A stretch of DNA of 55,116 nt from positions 1 to 55,116 of the forward strand of contig JAQUYE010000010.1 of the NCBI GenBank assembly GCA_028691965.1, read 5' to 3'. Positions 27,419-36,315 of the stretch are shown piece after piece. The notes beneath the pieces are model-generated. The model did not search any database. It was not told the DNA's origin and was given only the letters and a program-made list of their open reading frames with translations. Source of the DNA: Paludibacter sp. GTDB taxonomy: Bacteria; Bacteroidota; Bacteroidia; Bacteroidales; Paludibacteraceae. Within the stretch, counting starts at the first letter, position 1. Each line of letters opens with the position of its first letter. The position numbers were made by a program, and so were the translations under genes.

Positions 27419-28501
27419 ATGAAACAATTCATCCTGCTTATAGTATTTACTTTCACAGTGACAACCGGAGCACTGGCACAAGGTATTCAGTTTTTAAACG
27501 ATACGGTTTTCGAAAATGTACTTGCAAAAGCGAAAGCGGAGAACAAACTGGTGTTTATGGATTGCTATGCGGTGTGGTGTGGCCCTTGTAAATACATGGA
27601 CGCTAACATCTTCCCCGACGAAGCACTGGGAGCATTTCACAATGCCAACTTCATCAATGTGAAGTACGACATGGAACAACCCTATGGTATGAAAATAAGA
27701 TCAGCATACGGAATAAAAGCATATCCCTCTTTTCTTTACCTGGATGGTGATGGCGAGGTAGTTCACCGCGTAGTAGGATCTGTTGAGAAACCGGAAGATT
27801 TTCTGGCAATCAGCAAACTGGCAACCGATCCGGAGAAAAACTTCAGAGCAGTGAATACTAACATTCTTCTCGGCGACCGCAGGGCAACAACCATCCGGAA
27901 TTACCTGGATATGAATTATGGTGCTTCCAACACCGATACGCTGATTAACGAGCATTTTAGTCTTATACCCGAAACACAGAAACTAAGCAAAGCTACCTGG
28001 GAACTGATGAAGGAATATGGCACCGCTGTTTCAGGAGCAGCTTTCAACTATTACCTCAACAACAAGGCTGCCTATCTCGGAGCATTTGGTAAAGAGGAGG
28101 TTGATGAGTACCTGTACAGTGTATTAAGCGACACCTACCGTAAATCGCCGGCAACTTACGAAAGTCTGAAATCACATGATGAGCAGGTATTTGCCAACCA
28201 TCAACGGGAAATGAACTTCCGAAAAGCACATTCAGCCTTTTCGAGGGATAAAGCTAACAAACAACTTTGGAGTGACTATATTCTGGCTTCTGAAGTGTTT
28301 ATTAATCAGAACAATCCTCAGCCCGGTTTTGTAACCAGCATAGCGCGTACTATTTTATCCAATTACGCTACCTTTAAAGATAAAGCATCTCTGAACAAAG
28401 CGTTACTGTGGGTATCGAACGCACGAAAGAATTTCCCCGATCAAAAGGAGCTGAATACCCTATCAGAAGAATTGATGAAGGCAACCGGCAAAAAGAAATA
28501 G
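27419..28501 (+). CDS. Exported thioredoxin-fold protein
   Basis: A 360-residue protein with a signal peptide (about 1-20) and a thioredoxin domain (about 25-130). The redox motif CGPC is at 54-57 within CYAVWCGPCKYM, with the cis-proline segment IKAYPSFLYLDGDG following. The C-terminal 220 residues are helical and unassigned. Likely a periplasmic disulfide reductase or isomerase. The stop codon directly abuts the start of the hemerythrin-LuxR regulator, so the two are co-transcribed. Confidence 0.85.
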   Translation: MKQFILLIVFTFTVTTGALAQGIQFLNDTVFENVLAKAKAENKLVFMDCYAVWCGPCKYMDANIFPDEALGAFHNANFINVKYDMEQPYGMKIRSAYGIKAYPSFLYLDGDGEVVHRVVGSVEKPEDFLAISKLATDPEKNFRAVNTNILLGDRRATTIRNYLDMNYGASNTDTLINEHFSLIPETQKLSKATWELMKEYGTAVSGAAFNYYLNNKAAYLGAFGKEEVDEYLYSVLSDTYRKSPATYESLKSHDEQVFANHQREMNFRKAHSAFSRDKANKQLWSDYILASEVFINQNNPQPGFVTSIARTILSNYATFKDKASLNKALLWVSNARKNFPDQKELNTLSEELMKATGKKK

Positions 28502-29449
28502 ATGCATACAGTATTTACATCATCCAGCAAAATGAACGATCTCATCAGGGAGGATGCCTCTCTGCTGCTTACTATTACCCGATTCGGACTGGCTTTAGGT
28601 TTCGGGGATAAGACTGTTCATGAAGTGTGCCGCGAGAAGGGAGTTGATGTAGCTACTTTTCTTGCCGTAGTCAATTACATCTACAGCGACTTTAAGAGTA
28701 ACCCGGCACAAAACGGGACTATCTCGATAAGCGACCTGATTACCTATCTTAAAAATGCTCACAGTTTCTTCCTTGATTTCAAATTACCCCTGATTCGCAA
28801 AAAGCTGATCGAGGCCATCGATGATTCGATGAGTGAAGATCCGTATAAAAATATGATCCTGAAGTTTTTTGATGAATACGAGCAGGAGGTAAGAAAACAT
28901 ATGGATTATGAAAACGAAACTGTTTTCCCCTATGTACTCCAGCTTTGCGAAGGATCAAAGAACCCCGAATATAATATTGCTATCTTTGAGCAGAATCACG
29001 AAAACATCGAATCAAAATTATCCGATCTGCGAAATATCCTTGTTAAGTATTTCCCGTCGCAACAACCGAATTTTCTGCTTAACGAGGTACTGTTCGACTT
29101 ATCCGATTGCGAACTCGACCTCGACCGGCATACAAAGGTGGAAGATCATCTGTTCGTACCAATGACCGAACGACTGGAAAAGAAACATACAATGGTACGT
29201 CAGGAGATAGTTGCTCCCGAAAAAAATGAGAGTCTTACTGATCGCGAAATTGAGATTCTTACCTGCGTTGTAAAAGGGATGACCAATAAAGAGATTGCCC
29301 AGCAACTGTTTGTATCTACCCATACTGTAATTTCGCACCGTCGGAACATTACCCGGAAGCTGGAGATACATAGTACGGCCGGACTTACCATTTATGCTAT
29401 CGTAAATAAATTAATTTCTATAGATGATATAAAAGCTGTAATAGAATAA
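28502..29449 (+). CDS. RIC/YtfE-like hemerythrin domain fused to LuxR-type HTH regulator
   Basis: A 315-residue cytoplasmic protein with three parts. Residues about 14-60 (LLLTITRFGLALGFGDKTVHEVC) resemble the ScdA_N/DUF542 domain of RIC proteins, but without its CC pair. Residues about 75-230 form a four-helix hemerythrin-like domain with H87, H133xxxE137, H166 and H210xxxE214, the ligand set and nearly the spacing of YtfE's di-iron site. Residues about 243-305 are a LuxR/GerE HTH (LTDREIEILTCVVKGMTNKEIAQQL). It is likely a one-component sensor of NO, oxygen or oxidative stress. It lies between a thioredoxin and an antiporter gene. The sensing role is inference; the residues are seen. Confidence 0.85.
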   Translation: MHTVFTSSSKMNDLIREDASLLLTITRFGLALGFGDKTVHEVCREKGVDVATFLAVVNYIYSDFKSNPAQNGTISISDLITYLKNAHSFFLDFKLPLIRKKLIEAIDDSMSEDPYKNMILKFFDEYEQEVRKHMDYENETVFPYVLQLCEGSKNPEYNIAIFEQNHENIESKLSDLRNILVKYFPSQQPNFLLNEVLFDLSDCELDLDRHTKVEDHLFVPMTERLEKKHTMVRQEIVAPEKNESLTDREIEILTCVVKGMTNKEIAQQLFVSTHTVISHRRNITRKLEIHSTAGLTIYAIVNKLISIDDIKAVIE

Positions 29450-29471
29450 GCACAAAGACCACTACCACCTT

Positions 29472-31835
29472 ATGTCCCGAAAACACTTAAACACATGGAT
29501 ATTTTACCTGCTGATGATCGTATCGTTCGTACTACTCACCTATGTGCTCTTTAACAAGGCAGACCGGTTTGAAGTGTACGAACAACATGTAAGCAGCATA
29601 GAAGCACCACCCTTAAGTGATTTGGATTCCTTCAAACTCTCTGTCCACCACAACCTTGCCGAACCACTTGGAATGTTGCTCCTGCAGATCATTGCAATAT
29701 TAATAGTATCGCGAATAGTAAGTTGGTTCTTTGCAAAAATTGGTCAGCCCACCGTAATCGGTGAAATACTGGCCGGTATCCTCCTCGGTCCTTCCTTATT
29801 AGGCTATTTTTACCCCGAAACCTATCAGTTCTTATTTGCTGCCGAAACGCTCGACAACCTCTACATTCTTAGTCAGGTGGGATTGGTGCTGTTCATGTTT
29901 GTAATCGGTATGGAGCTCAACCTTGGTATGTTGCGTAACAAGATGGGATCCACCTATGTTATCAGCCATGCCAGCATAATAATTCCTTACTTCCTTGGAA
30001 TGCTGTTCGCCTACTATGTATTCGAAGAATTTGCAGCGGGACAGACCGACTTTTTATCATTTGCCCTTTTCATCGGTATTTCTATGAGTATAACAGCCTT
30101 CCCGGTGTTGGCACGTATTGTCCAGGAAAAGGGTTTAAGTAAAACACATTTGGGGAGTGTATCGATTATGGCTGCGGCCTTTAACGATGTTACAGCCTGG
30201 TGTCTTCTCGCAGCTGTTATTGCCATTGCTAAAACCGGCAGTTTTGTAAGCTCACTCTACACGATAGGCATATCGATTGTATACGTGGTATTTATGTTCT
30301 ATGTAATCCGGCCTTTTATGAAAAAGATCGGTTCGATATACAGCAACAGTGAAGTGCTGAATAAGAACTTCGTTGCCTTTTTATTTCTGTTACTCACACT
30401 GTCGGCTTTCGCAACCCATGCCATTGGTATCCATGCTTTATTCGGAGCTTTTCTGGTAGGTGTAATTATGCCCGAACTTCCCACCTTCAGAAAGCTTATT
30501 ATTGAAAAACTGGAGGATGTTTCGCTTTCACTCCTGCTACCGCTCTTCTTTGTATATACAGGTTTGCGTACAGAAATAGGACTATTAAACACTCCGCACC
30601 TTTGGAGCATAACTGCCTTGTTAATTGGGTTTGCGGTGGTTGGAAAGTTTGCAGGTAGTGCAATAGCAGCACGCATTACCGGCGAAAACTGGAGAGATAG
30701 TCTTTCGATGGGAGCTCTTATGAACACACGCGGCCTGATGGAAATAGTGGTGCTTAACATCGGTTATGAGATGGGGATTTTACCTAAAACCATCTTTGTT
30801 ATGCTGGTGTTGATGGCCATAGTAACCACCTTTATGACCACCCCCTTACTTGCTCTTATCCAAAAGATATTCCCTCAGAAACAAATTCAGGAAGAATATA
30901 AAAGGCAACAGGCACGTGGTGTATTCAAAGCCCTCATTGCATTGGGTAACCCCGAAAACGGTAAAGCCCTGTTGAACGTTGCCCGCTATACCCTCGACGG
31001 AGCTAAAAATATCCTGTCTGTTACAGCTCTTCACATCACTCCCGGTTCATATACTAATCCAATTTATGGAGAGGATTTCGCAGAAGAGAGTTTTAAAAAC
31101 ATCTTATCGGAAGCTGAAAGATTGAAGTTGGAAATAACAACAGAACATAAATTTTCAGATATAGTTGAACAGGACTTAATCCGAACCGTAAACTCTGAAA
31201 ATTATGATTTTCTGCTGGTTGGTGCCGGTGTGTCACTTTCCGGAATCAGCTTTGAGAAAAAGAATCCATTTCTGAGCAAATTCGGATTTTTATCTACCAT
31301 CCTTTCAAAGGTTAACAGCTCTTCAAAGGAGATTTTCTATCCCGGTTCGCTCATAAAGGACAAGACCAAGTATTTTGTAGAACATAGCAAGTGCAGTGTC
31401 GGAATCTTTATAAATCGTAATTTTGAATCTGTACAGCAAGTGTTGGTGCTTATTCAGGATGTAAACGACGACTTTTTAATACGCTATGCGCATCGTTTAC
31501 TCAAAAACAATCCGGCCATACAGCTAACCATTCAGGATGAAGAAAAACTAATACAGTCGACAACTGCATTCCAATCGTCGTTTCGCAACCTTATCGGCAA
31601 CTTCCCGAATTCAGTCAGGATCGTTCGTACTGCACGCAATAACTACAATCACTTTGGCCGTTTCAGCCTGATGCTGGTGAGTTACCTATCCTGGAACCAA
31701 CTAACTCAGAGAAACAGCTCTAAACTGGAGAATATTCCTTCGACCCTGATCATCAACAAAAAAGAAAGCCGTTTCTCTTCTTCCGGGCATTCAGGAAGTA
31801 GTGAAGTCGCCAATTTGAAGGACGAAACCCATTAA
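29472..31835 (+). CDS. CPA2-family cation:proton antiporter with cytoplasmic C-terminal domain
   Basis: A 787-residue membrane protein. After one N-terminal transmembrane helix (about 10-27), residues about 70-470 carry some 12 hydrophobic segments of the Na+/H+ exchanger type, with QPTVIGEILAGILLGPSLLG, FMFVIGMELNL, MAAAFNDVTAWCLLA and MGALMNTRGLMEIVVLNIG. These are typical of KefB/NapA-like CPA2 antiporters. The remaining 300 residues are soluble and look like universal-stress-protein-type repeats. The ion (K+ or Na+) cannot be read. It follows the RIC-LuxR regulator by 22 bases, suggesting co-transcription. Confidence 0.9.
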   Translation: MSRKHLNTWIFYLLMIVSFVLLTYVLFNKADRFEVYEQHVSSIEAPPLSDLDSFKLSVHHNLAEPLGMLLLQIIAILIVSRIVSWFFAKIGQPTVIGEILAGILLGPSLLGYFYPETYQFLFAAETLDNLYILSQVGLVLFMFVIGMELNLGMLRNKMGSTYVISHASIIIPYFLGMLFAYYVFEEFAAGQTDFLSFALFIGISMSITAFPVLARIVQEKGLSKTHLGSVSIMAAAFNDVTAWCLLAAVIAIAKTGSFVSSLYTIGISIVYVVFMFYVIRPFMKKIGSIYSNSEVLNKNFVAFLFLLLTLSAFATHAIGIHALFGAFLVGVIMPELPTFRKLIIEKLEDVSLSLLLPLFFVYTGLRTEIGLLNTPHLWSITALLIGFAVVGKFAGSAIAARITGENWRDSLSMGALMNTRGLMEIVVLNIGYEMGILPKTIFVMLVLMAIVTTFMTTPLLALIQKIFPQKQIQEEYKRQQARGVFKALIALGNPENGKALLNVARYTLDGAKNILSVTALHITPGSYTNPIYGEDFAEESFKNILSEAERLKLEITTEHKFSDIVEQDLIRTVNSENYDFLLVGAGVSLSGISFEKKNPFLSKFGFLSTILSKVNSSSKEIFYPGSLIKDKTKYFVEHSKCSVGIFINRNFESVQQVLVLIQDVNDDFLIRYAHRLLKNNPAIQLTIQDEEKLIQSTTAFQSSFRNLIGNFPNSVRIVRTARNNYNHFGRFSLMLVSYLSWNQLTQRNSSKLENIPSTLIINKKESRFSSSGHSGSSEVANLKDETH

Positions 31836-31929
31836 GCTGAACATTAACTTTATTTAATAGAATATAATTCCATTCTTTCTTTCTATTATCTAACTGTATA
31901 TGTGTACATTATAAAATATAACATCGTCC

Positions 31930-31943
31930 CGTGTCCGCACACG
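31930..31943. promoter_or_regulatory. LacI-type operator, perfect palindrome CGTGT-N4-ACACG
   Basis: CGTGTCCGCACACG has exactly complementary 5-base half-sites around a 4-base centre. It lies upstream of the -7 box of the hexuronate operon, 70 bases from the second, nearly identical site. The G+C-rich motif stands out in A+T-rich surroundings. Binding by the LacI protein encoded just downstream is inferred. Confidence 0.6.
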
Positions 31944-31978
31944 AGTACCATTGGATTTTACAATGCCATATTTTATAG

Positions 31979-31986
31979 TACATTTG
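31979..31986 (+). promoter_or_regulatory. -7 promoter box (TACATTTG) for the hexuronate operon
   Basis: TACATTTG matches TAnnTTTG. A TTTT at 31956-31959, 19 bases upstream, could serve as a weak -33 element. It is flanked by the two operator-like palindromes. The rest of the 31836-32039 gap shows no coding signal. Confidence 0.65.
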
Positions 31987-31999
31987 CATCACGGTAGAC

Positions 32000-32013
32000 T
32001 GTGTGCGTACACG
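32000..32013. promoter_or_regulatory. Second LacI-type operator, TGTGT-N4-ACACG
   Basis: TGTGTGCGTACACG shares nine of the ten half-site bases with the 31930-31943 palindrome. It begins 13 bases after the -7 box, over the expected start of transcription, the usual position for a repressor roadblock. It ends 26 bases before the regulator's ATG. Confidence 0.6.
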
Positions 32014-32039
32014 GCTAACGGTAAAAACTCCAACTTACG

Positions 32040-33116
32040 ATGCAAAACAACAATCACAAACCACGGATAAAAGATATTGCCCGCATGGCCGGGGTATCGG
32101 AAGGTACAGTCGACCGCGTGCTACACAATCGTGGTGAAGTGTCAGACAAAAGCAAGAGTGCCGTTATGCAGGTATTGGAAGAAATTAACTACTCCCCTAA
32201 TCTTCTGGCCCGTTCACTAGCCTCAAAAAAGAATTATACCTTCATCTGTCTGATTCCGTCGTTTCAGCCGGGTGATTACTGGGAATTTGTTGAGAATGCA
32301 TTCCGACAAGCGGGAAAGGATTTTCTGCATTATAATATTCACCTCGATATCCGTTATTTCAATCAATTTGAGGTAGATTCATTTTCGGAGCTTTCAGAGG
32401 AGGTAATCAAGCTGGAGCCTGATGCGATTATTATTGCTCCCATCTTCCGGGAAGAAACTCTTGAATTCACAACCCGACTTCTAAAATCAGATATTGCTTT
32501 TTCGTTGATTGATTCAATTATAGAAGAGGCATCCTATACTACTTACTACGGTCAGAATTCATTTCAAAGCGGTTACGTGGCTGCTAAGCTACTGCTTAAT
32601 GATCTTCCACAGAAAAGCAGGGTGTTGATTCTTCGAACCAAACGCCAGGGATCGATCTCTAATCAGACTAAATACCGTTTTGAGGGTTTCATGAACTATG
32701 TGAATGAGCATCCTGATAATTCGAAGGAACTGGTTCATATTGAAATCAGCGATAAAGACGATAAAGCAAACTTTCGAATTATTGAGGAGGTTTTTAAACA
32801 GTATAACGATATAAATGCTGCTATAACGTTTAATTCGAAGGTATACCGATTGGCCAATTATCTGAAACAACTGGGGCAGACTTCTATCCGGTTAATCGGT
32901 TACGACTTACTCGACAAAAATGTGGAGTATCTTAAAAAGGATGTTATATCGTACCTGATAGCTCAGAGTCCGGGTAAGCAGGCATATTATACTGTCAGGG
33001 ATTTATGCAATAAATTAATCCTTAAAAAGGAAGTTCAGCAGACCAACTTCGTACCGATCGACATTTTATTAAAAGAGAATATTATTGACTATATAAACTT
33101 CAGAGAAAATTATTAA
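32040..33116 (+). CDS. LacI family transcriptional regulator of the hexuronate operon
   Basis: A 358-residue repressor with an N-terminal LacI HTH (RIKDIARMAGVSEGTVDRVLHN, hinge helix near NLLARSLASKK) and a periplasmic-binding-protein-like effector domain (about 65-350). It heads the operon and is preceded by two matching palindromes, so autoregulation is likely. The inducer is probably a sugar acid or its keto derivative handled by the downstream enzymes (inference from context). Twenty-one bases separate it from the tagaturonate epimerase gene. Confidence 0.9.
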   Translation: MQNNNHKPRIKDIARMAGVSEGTVDRVLHNRGEVSDKSKSAVMQVLEEINYSPNLLARSLASKKNYTFICLIPSFQPGDYWEFVENAFRQAGKDFLHYNIHLDIRYFNQFEVDSFSELSEEVIKLEPDAIIIAPIFREETLEFTTRLLKSDIAFSLIDSIIEEASYTTYYGQNSFQSGYVAAKLLLNDLPQKSRVLILRTKRQGSISNQTKYRFEGFMNYVNEHPDNSKELVHIEISDKDDKANFRIIEEVFKQYNDINAAITFNSKVYRLANYLKQLGQTSIRLIGYDLLDKNVEYLKKDVISYLIAQSPGKQAYYTVRDLCNKLILKKEVQQTNFVPIDILLKENIIDYINFRENY

Positions 33117-33137
33117 TTACTTTAAATTTGACATATT

Positions 33138-34385
33138 ATGAAACTAGGAAAGATTAGTATTGGAATGGGCGACCGATTCGCTCATCAGGGTGTAGCTCAA
33201 TTACGTGCAATTGTAAAAGCAAACAAAGCCGGAATGGACATCAGTCCGGTGTGGAATAAATCAAATCGTGAACATATCTATGTTCATTCTCATCCGGCCG
33301 ATGTGCGCAAAGAAGCTGATCATGCTGTTGCCACCCTGGACTTCAAGGGTAAATACTTCGTCGATGCCGACCATATCAACTTATCTACAGTGGCTCCTTT
33401 TGTTGAAACGGCCGACTTCTTCACACTCGACGTGGCTGCTTTCATCGGCAAACCGAGTCCCGATGCTGAAGTACAGAAATTTGTAGATTCTTGCTCTGCT
33501 TATATGGGAGACCTCGTAATTCCGGGCATTCAAAAACCAATCAAAGTTACCCGCGAACTTCTTGTTGAGATTGCTTCAAAGTTCTTAGCAGCTACTCAAC
33601 AAGCTTCTGAGATTTATCAGTACCTGGTAGAAAAGAAGGGGAAAGGTCAGTTTATTACCGAAGTATCCATGGACGAAGTAGAACATCCGCAAACTCCGGT
33701 TTACTTGTTCTTCATTCTTAAAATGCTTGCCGATAAGGGAGTACCTGCTCAGACTATTGCACCTAAATTTACAGGTCGCTTTAATAAGGGTGTAGATTAT
33801 CGTGGTGATCTGGATCAGTTTGCCCGCGAGTTTGAAGAAGATATTCTGGTAATAGATTATGCTGTAAAGCAATTTGGCCTTCCGGAAGAATTGAAACTAA
33901 GCGTTCACTCCGGAAGTGATAAGTTCTCCATTTACCCGATTATGGCGGCTGTTATTAAAAAATATGATAAGGGTCTGCACCTGAAGACTGCCGGTACCAC
34001 CTGGCTGGAAGAGGTAATCGGACTTGCACTGGCAGGAGGCGATGGACTGGAAATGGCAAAAGCAATTTATGCTGACTCCTTCAATCGTCGTGAAGAACTC
34101 TGTGCTCCTTATGCCGATGTTATTGATATTGATCCTGCACGTTTACCTTCCGTTGAGGAAGTTAATTCATGGAGCGGAGAGAAACTGGCAAATACACTTC
34201 GTCATATTCCGGGTCATCCTGATTACAACGCCGACTTCCGTCAGCTTGTACATGTGGCCTATAAAGTGGCTGCTGAAAAGGGAGATGCTTACTATGCCAT
34301 GTTGAAGAAATACAGCGATGTAATTGGTGAATGCGTTGAAGAAAACATCTATGAACGCCACCTGAAACGCTTATTAAACATTTAA
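33138..34385 (+). CDS. uxaE: Tagaturonate epimerase family protein (UxaE-like)
   Basis: A 415-residue protein that I recognise as the UxaE family, which interconverts D-tagaturonate and D-fructuronate and so lets galacturonate enter the glucuronate/mannonate branch without UxaA/UxaB. Recognisable segments are the N-terminal SIGMGDRFAHQG, YFVDADHIN, APKFTGRFNKGVDYRGD and LSVHSGSDKFSIYP. The family is a metal-dependent epimerase, so His/Asp in these segments are probable ligands (inference). It is the first enzyme gene of the operon, followed 11 bases later by the SDR reductase acting on its product. Confidence 0.85.
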   Translation: MKLGKISIGMGDRFAHQGVAQLRAIVKANKAGMDISPVWNKSNREHIYVHSHPADVRKEADHAVATLDFKGKYFVDADHINLSTVAPFVETADFFTLDVAAFIGKPSPDAEVQKFVDSCSAYMGDLVIPGIQKPIKVTRELLVEIASKFLAATQQASEIYQYLVEKKGKGQFITEVSMDEVEHPQTPVYLFFILKMLADKGVPAQTIAPKFTGRFNKGVDYRGDLDQFAREFEEDILVIDYAVKQFGLPEELKLSVHSGSDKFSIYPIMAAVIKKYDKGLHLKTAGTTWLEEVIGLALAGGDGLEMAKAIYADSFNRREELCAPYADVIDIDPARLPSVEEVNSWSGEKLANTLRHIPGHPDYNADFRQLVHVAYKVAAEKGDAYYAMLKKYSDVIGECVEENIYERHLKRLLNI

Positions 34386-34396
34386 AATACTGAAGG

Positions 34397-35209
34397 ATGA
34401 GAAACTTATTTGATATAAAAGACCAGGTTATAGTCCTAACCGGCGGCACCGGGGTATTGGGCAGCTGTATGGCTGAATACCTTGCCGAACAAGGGGCTAA
34501 AGTAGTGGTATTGGCACGAAATAAAGAAAAGGGTGATGCCCTGGTAAACGGTATTCGTGCTAAAGGCCAGGAAGCAATGTTCCTGGTTACCGACGTGAAC
34601 GATAAAGCAGTATTGGAGAAAAACGCCGAAGATATCGTGGCCAACTACGGCAGAATCGATGTTCTTGTAAATGGTGCAGGCGGAAATATGCCTGGTGCAA
34701 CTATTGGTCCTGATAAGACATTATTCGACTTGAATATTGATGATTTTAAAAAAGTAGTTGATCTGAACTTATTCGGAACCATTATTCCTACTATGGTCTT
34801 TGCTAAGGTAATGACACAACATAAAAAGGGAAACATCATTAATATTTCCTCTGAAGCTGCACTTCGTCCGCTTACCAGGGTTGCCGGCTATGGTGCGGCT
34901 AAAGCAGCAGTAACTAACTTTACAAAGTACCTTGCCATTGAGTTGGCAACTAAATTCGGAGAAGACTTCCGGGTAAATGCATTTGCACCGGGATTCTTTA
35001 TCTCAGAACAAAACCGTGCTTTACTAACCAATCCTGATGGATCGCTTACGGCACGCGGACAGTCGATCATTGCTCATACTCCATTCGGCCGCTTTGGAGA
35101 GCCGGAAGAACTGCTGGGAACACTTCACTGGTTAGCCAGTGATGCTTCAAAGTTTGTAACCGGCACACTGACCGTAATCGACGGAGGATTTGATGTATTC
35201 AGCATTTAA
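34397..35209 (+). CDS. uxuB: SDR family D-mannonate oxidoreductase (fructuronate reductase)
   Basis: A 270-residue classical short-chain dehydrogenase: TGGTGVLGSC cofactor motif near residues 16-25, NGAGGN near 93-98, catalytic S/Y/K (NISSEAAL ... YGAAKAA), and C-terminal GTLTVIDGGFDVF. It closely resembles the SDR-type fructuronate reductases seen in Bacteroidales and Bacillus hexuronate operons, which reduce D-fructuronate to D-mannonate. The name uxuB refers to the function; the fold differs from E. coli UxuB. The position directly after uxaE supports this substrate. Other sugar-acid dehydrogenase activities are possible. Confidence 0.82.
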   Translation: MRNLFDIKDQVIVLTGGTGVLGSCMAEYLAEQGAKVVVLARNKEKGDALVNGIRAKGQEAMFLVTDVNDKAVLEKNAEDIVANYGRIDVLVNGAGGNMPGATIGPDKTLFDLNIDDFKKVVDLNLFGTIIPTMVFAKVMTQHKKGNIINISSEAALRPLTRVAGYGAAKAAVTNFTKYLAIELATKFGEDFRVNAFAPGFFISEQNRALLTNPDGSLTARGQSIIAHTPFGRFGEPEELLGTLHWLASDASKFVTGTLTVIDGGFDVFSI

Positions 35210-35224
35210 TTCACAAAAAACAAT

Positions 35225-36304
35225 ATGAGTATCACATTAAAAGAAAACTGCAAGTACAATCTACTGGTTGCCAGTAGTATGGGAGTTCGTATTACGCCAT
35301 TGAACGGGCAGCCTGTTCACACAAGTAAAACGTTTGAAATGCAGGCTACCAGTGCGGAGACAAATGTTGCTAACATAGCTTCGTCTCTGGGCATGTCGGT
35401 GAAGGTGCTAACCACCTTTGTTAAAGATAGCCCTATTGCTCAATTCATTAAAAACGAACTTCGGAGTCGTAATATTGCTTACGAAGGACCGGAAATGGCA
35501 CAGTCCGACCCCTGGGGTTACCGTCATCAGTTCAACATTGCCGACAGTGGCTTCGGGACCCGCGGACCAAGAGTTCAGAACGATCGTGCCGGAGAAGTAG
35601 GACGCACCCTTAACGTAAAGGATTTTGACCTGGATCGAATCTTTGTACAGGAAGGGGTACAGATACTTCACCTTTCCGGTCTGATTGCTGCTTTGTCGGA
35701 AGAAACCAGCCAGTTCTGTCTGGAACTTGCCCGTTTTGCACGCAATACCGGAACGCGCATTTCATTCGACCTCAACTACCGTGCTTCGTTCTGGAAGGGT
35801 AGAGAAAAAGAACTACGGGCGGTATTTACCGAAATAGCTTCTGTTTCGGATATCCTGATTGGTAATGAAGAAGATTTTCAGCTTTGCCTGGGTATCGAAG
35901 GACCGGAAGCCGGAGGAAAAGGGATAGAAGCGGAGATTGAAGGATTCAAAGGAATGATAGGCCGCGTTAAGGCTGCTTTCCCGAATGCTTCGGTATATGC
36001 GACTACACTGCGTCAGGTTATCAGTGCCAACGAACATCTTTGGGGAGCTATCCTGCTTGACGAAAACGACTGGCAGGTAATATTACCCCGTAAGATTAAC
36101 GTACTCGACCGTATTGGTGGTGGTGACGGATATGTGGGTGGCATGCTTTACGCTATCCTGAAAGGCTGGGAATCTGAAAAATGGCCTCAGTTTGGATGGG
36201 CTACCGGAGCATTGGCTACTACTATGCTCACCGACTATGCTTCACCTGCTGATGAAGACCAGGTGTGGAGTATATGGGGTGGGAATGCGCGTGTTAAACG
36301 TTAA
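35225..36304 (+). CDS. PfkB-family sugar-acid kinase (KDG kinase-like)
   Basis: A 359-residue ribokinase-fold kinase. It has the substrate-side region SAETNVANIASSLGM (43-57), a conserved SFDLNYRASFW (180-190) typical of 2-keto-3-deoxygluconate kinases, an IGNEEDF segment (212-218) and the anion-hole/catalytic motif RIGGGDGYVGGML with D301 as the base. By family it would phosphorylate 2-keto-3-deoxygluconate. By operon context gluconate is an alternative substrate, because no KDG-forming dehydratase is encoded here and 6-phosphogluconate dehydrogenase is. Spacing to neighbours is 15 and 11 bases. Confidence 0.82.
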   Translation: MSITLKENCKYNLLVASSMGVRITPLNGQPVHTSKTFEMQATSAETNVANIASSLGMSVKVLTTFVKDSPIAQFIKNELRSRNIAYEGPEMAQSDPWGYRHQFNIADSGFGTRGPRVQNDRAGEVGRTLNVKDFDLDRIFVQEGVQILHLSGLIAALSEETSQFCLELARFARNTGTRISFDLNYRASFWKGREKELRAVFTEIASVSDILIGNEEDFQLCLGIEGPEAGGKGIEAEIEGFKGMIGRVKAAFPNASVYATTLRQVISANEHLWGAILLDENDWQVILPRKINVLDRIGGGDGYVGGMLYAILKGWESEKWPQFGWATGALATTMLTDYASPADEDQVWSIWGGNARVKR

Positions 36305-36315
36305 GAACTACTACA

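Noticed and set aside
31856-31887. AATAGAA ... TTCTATT inverted repeat after the antiporter gene
   Set aside because: A 7-base A+T-only stem with an 18-base loop is too weak to call a terminator.
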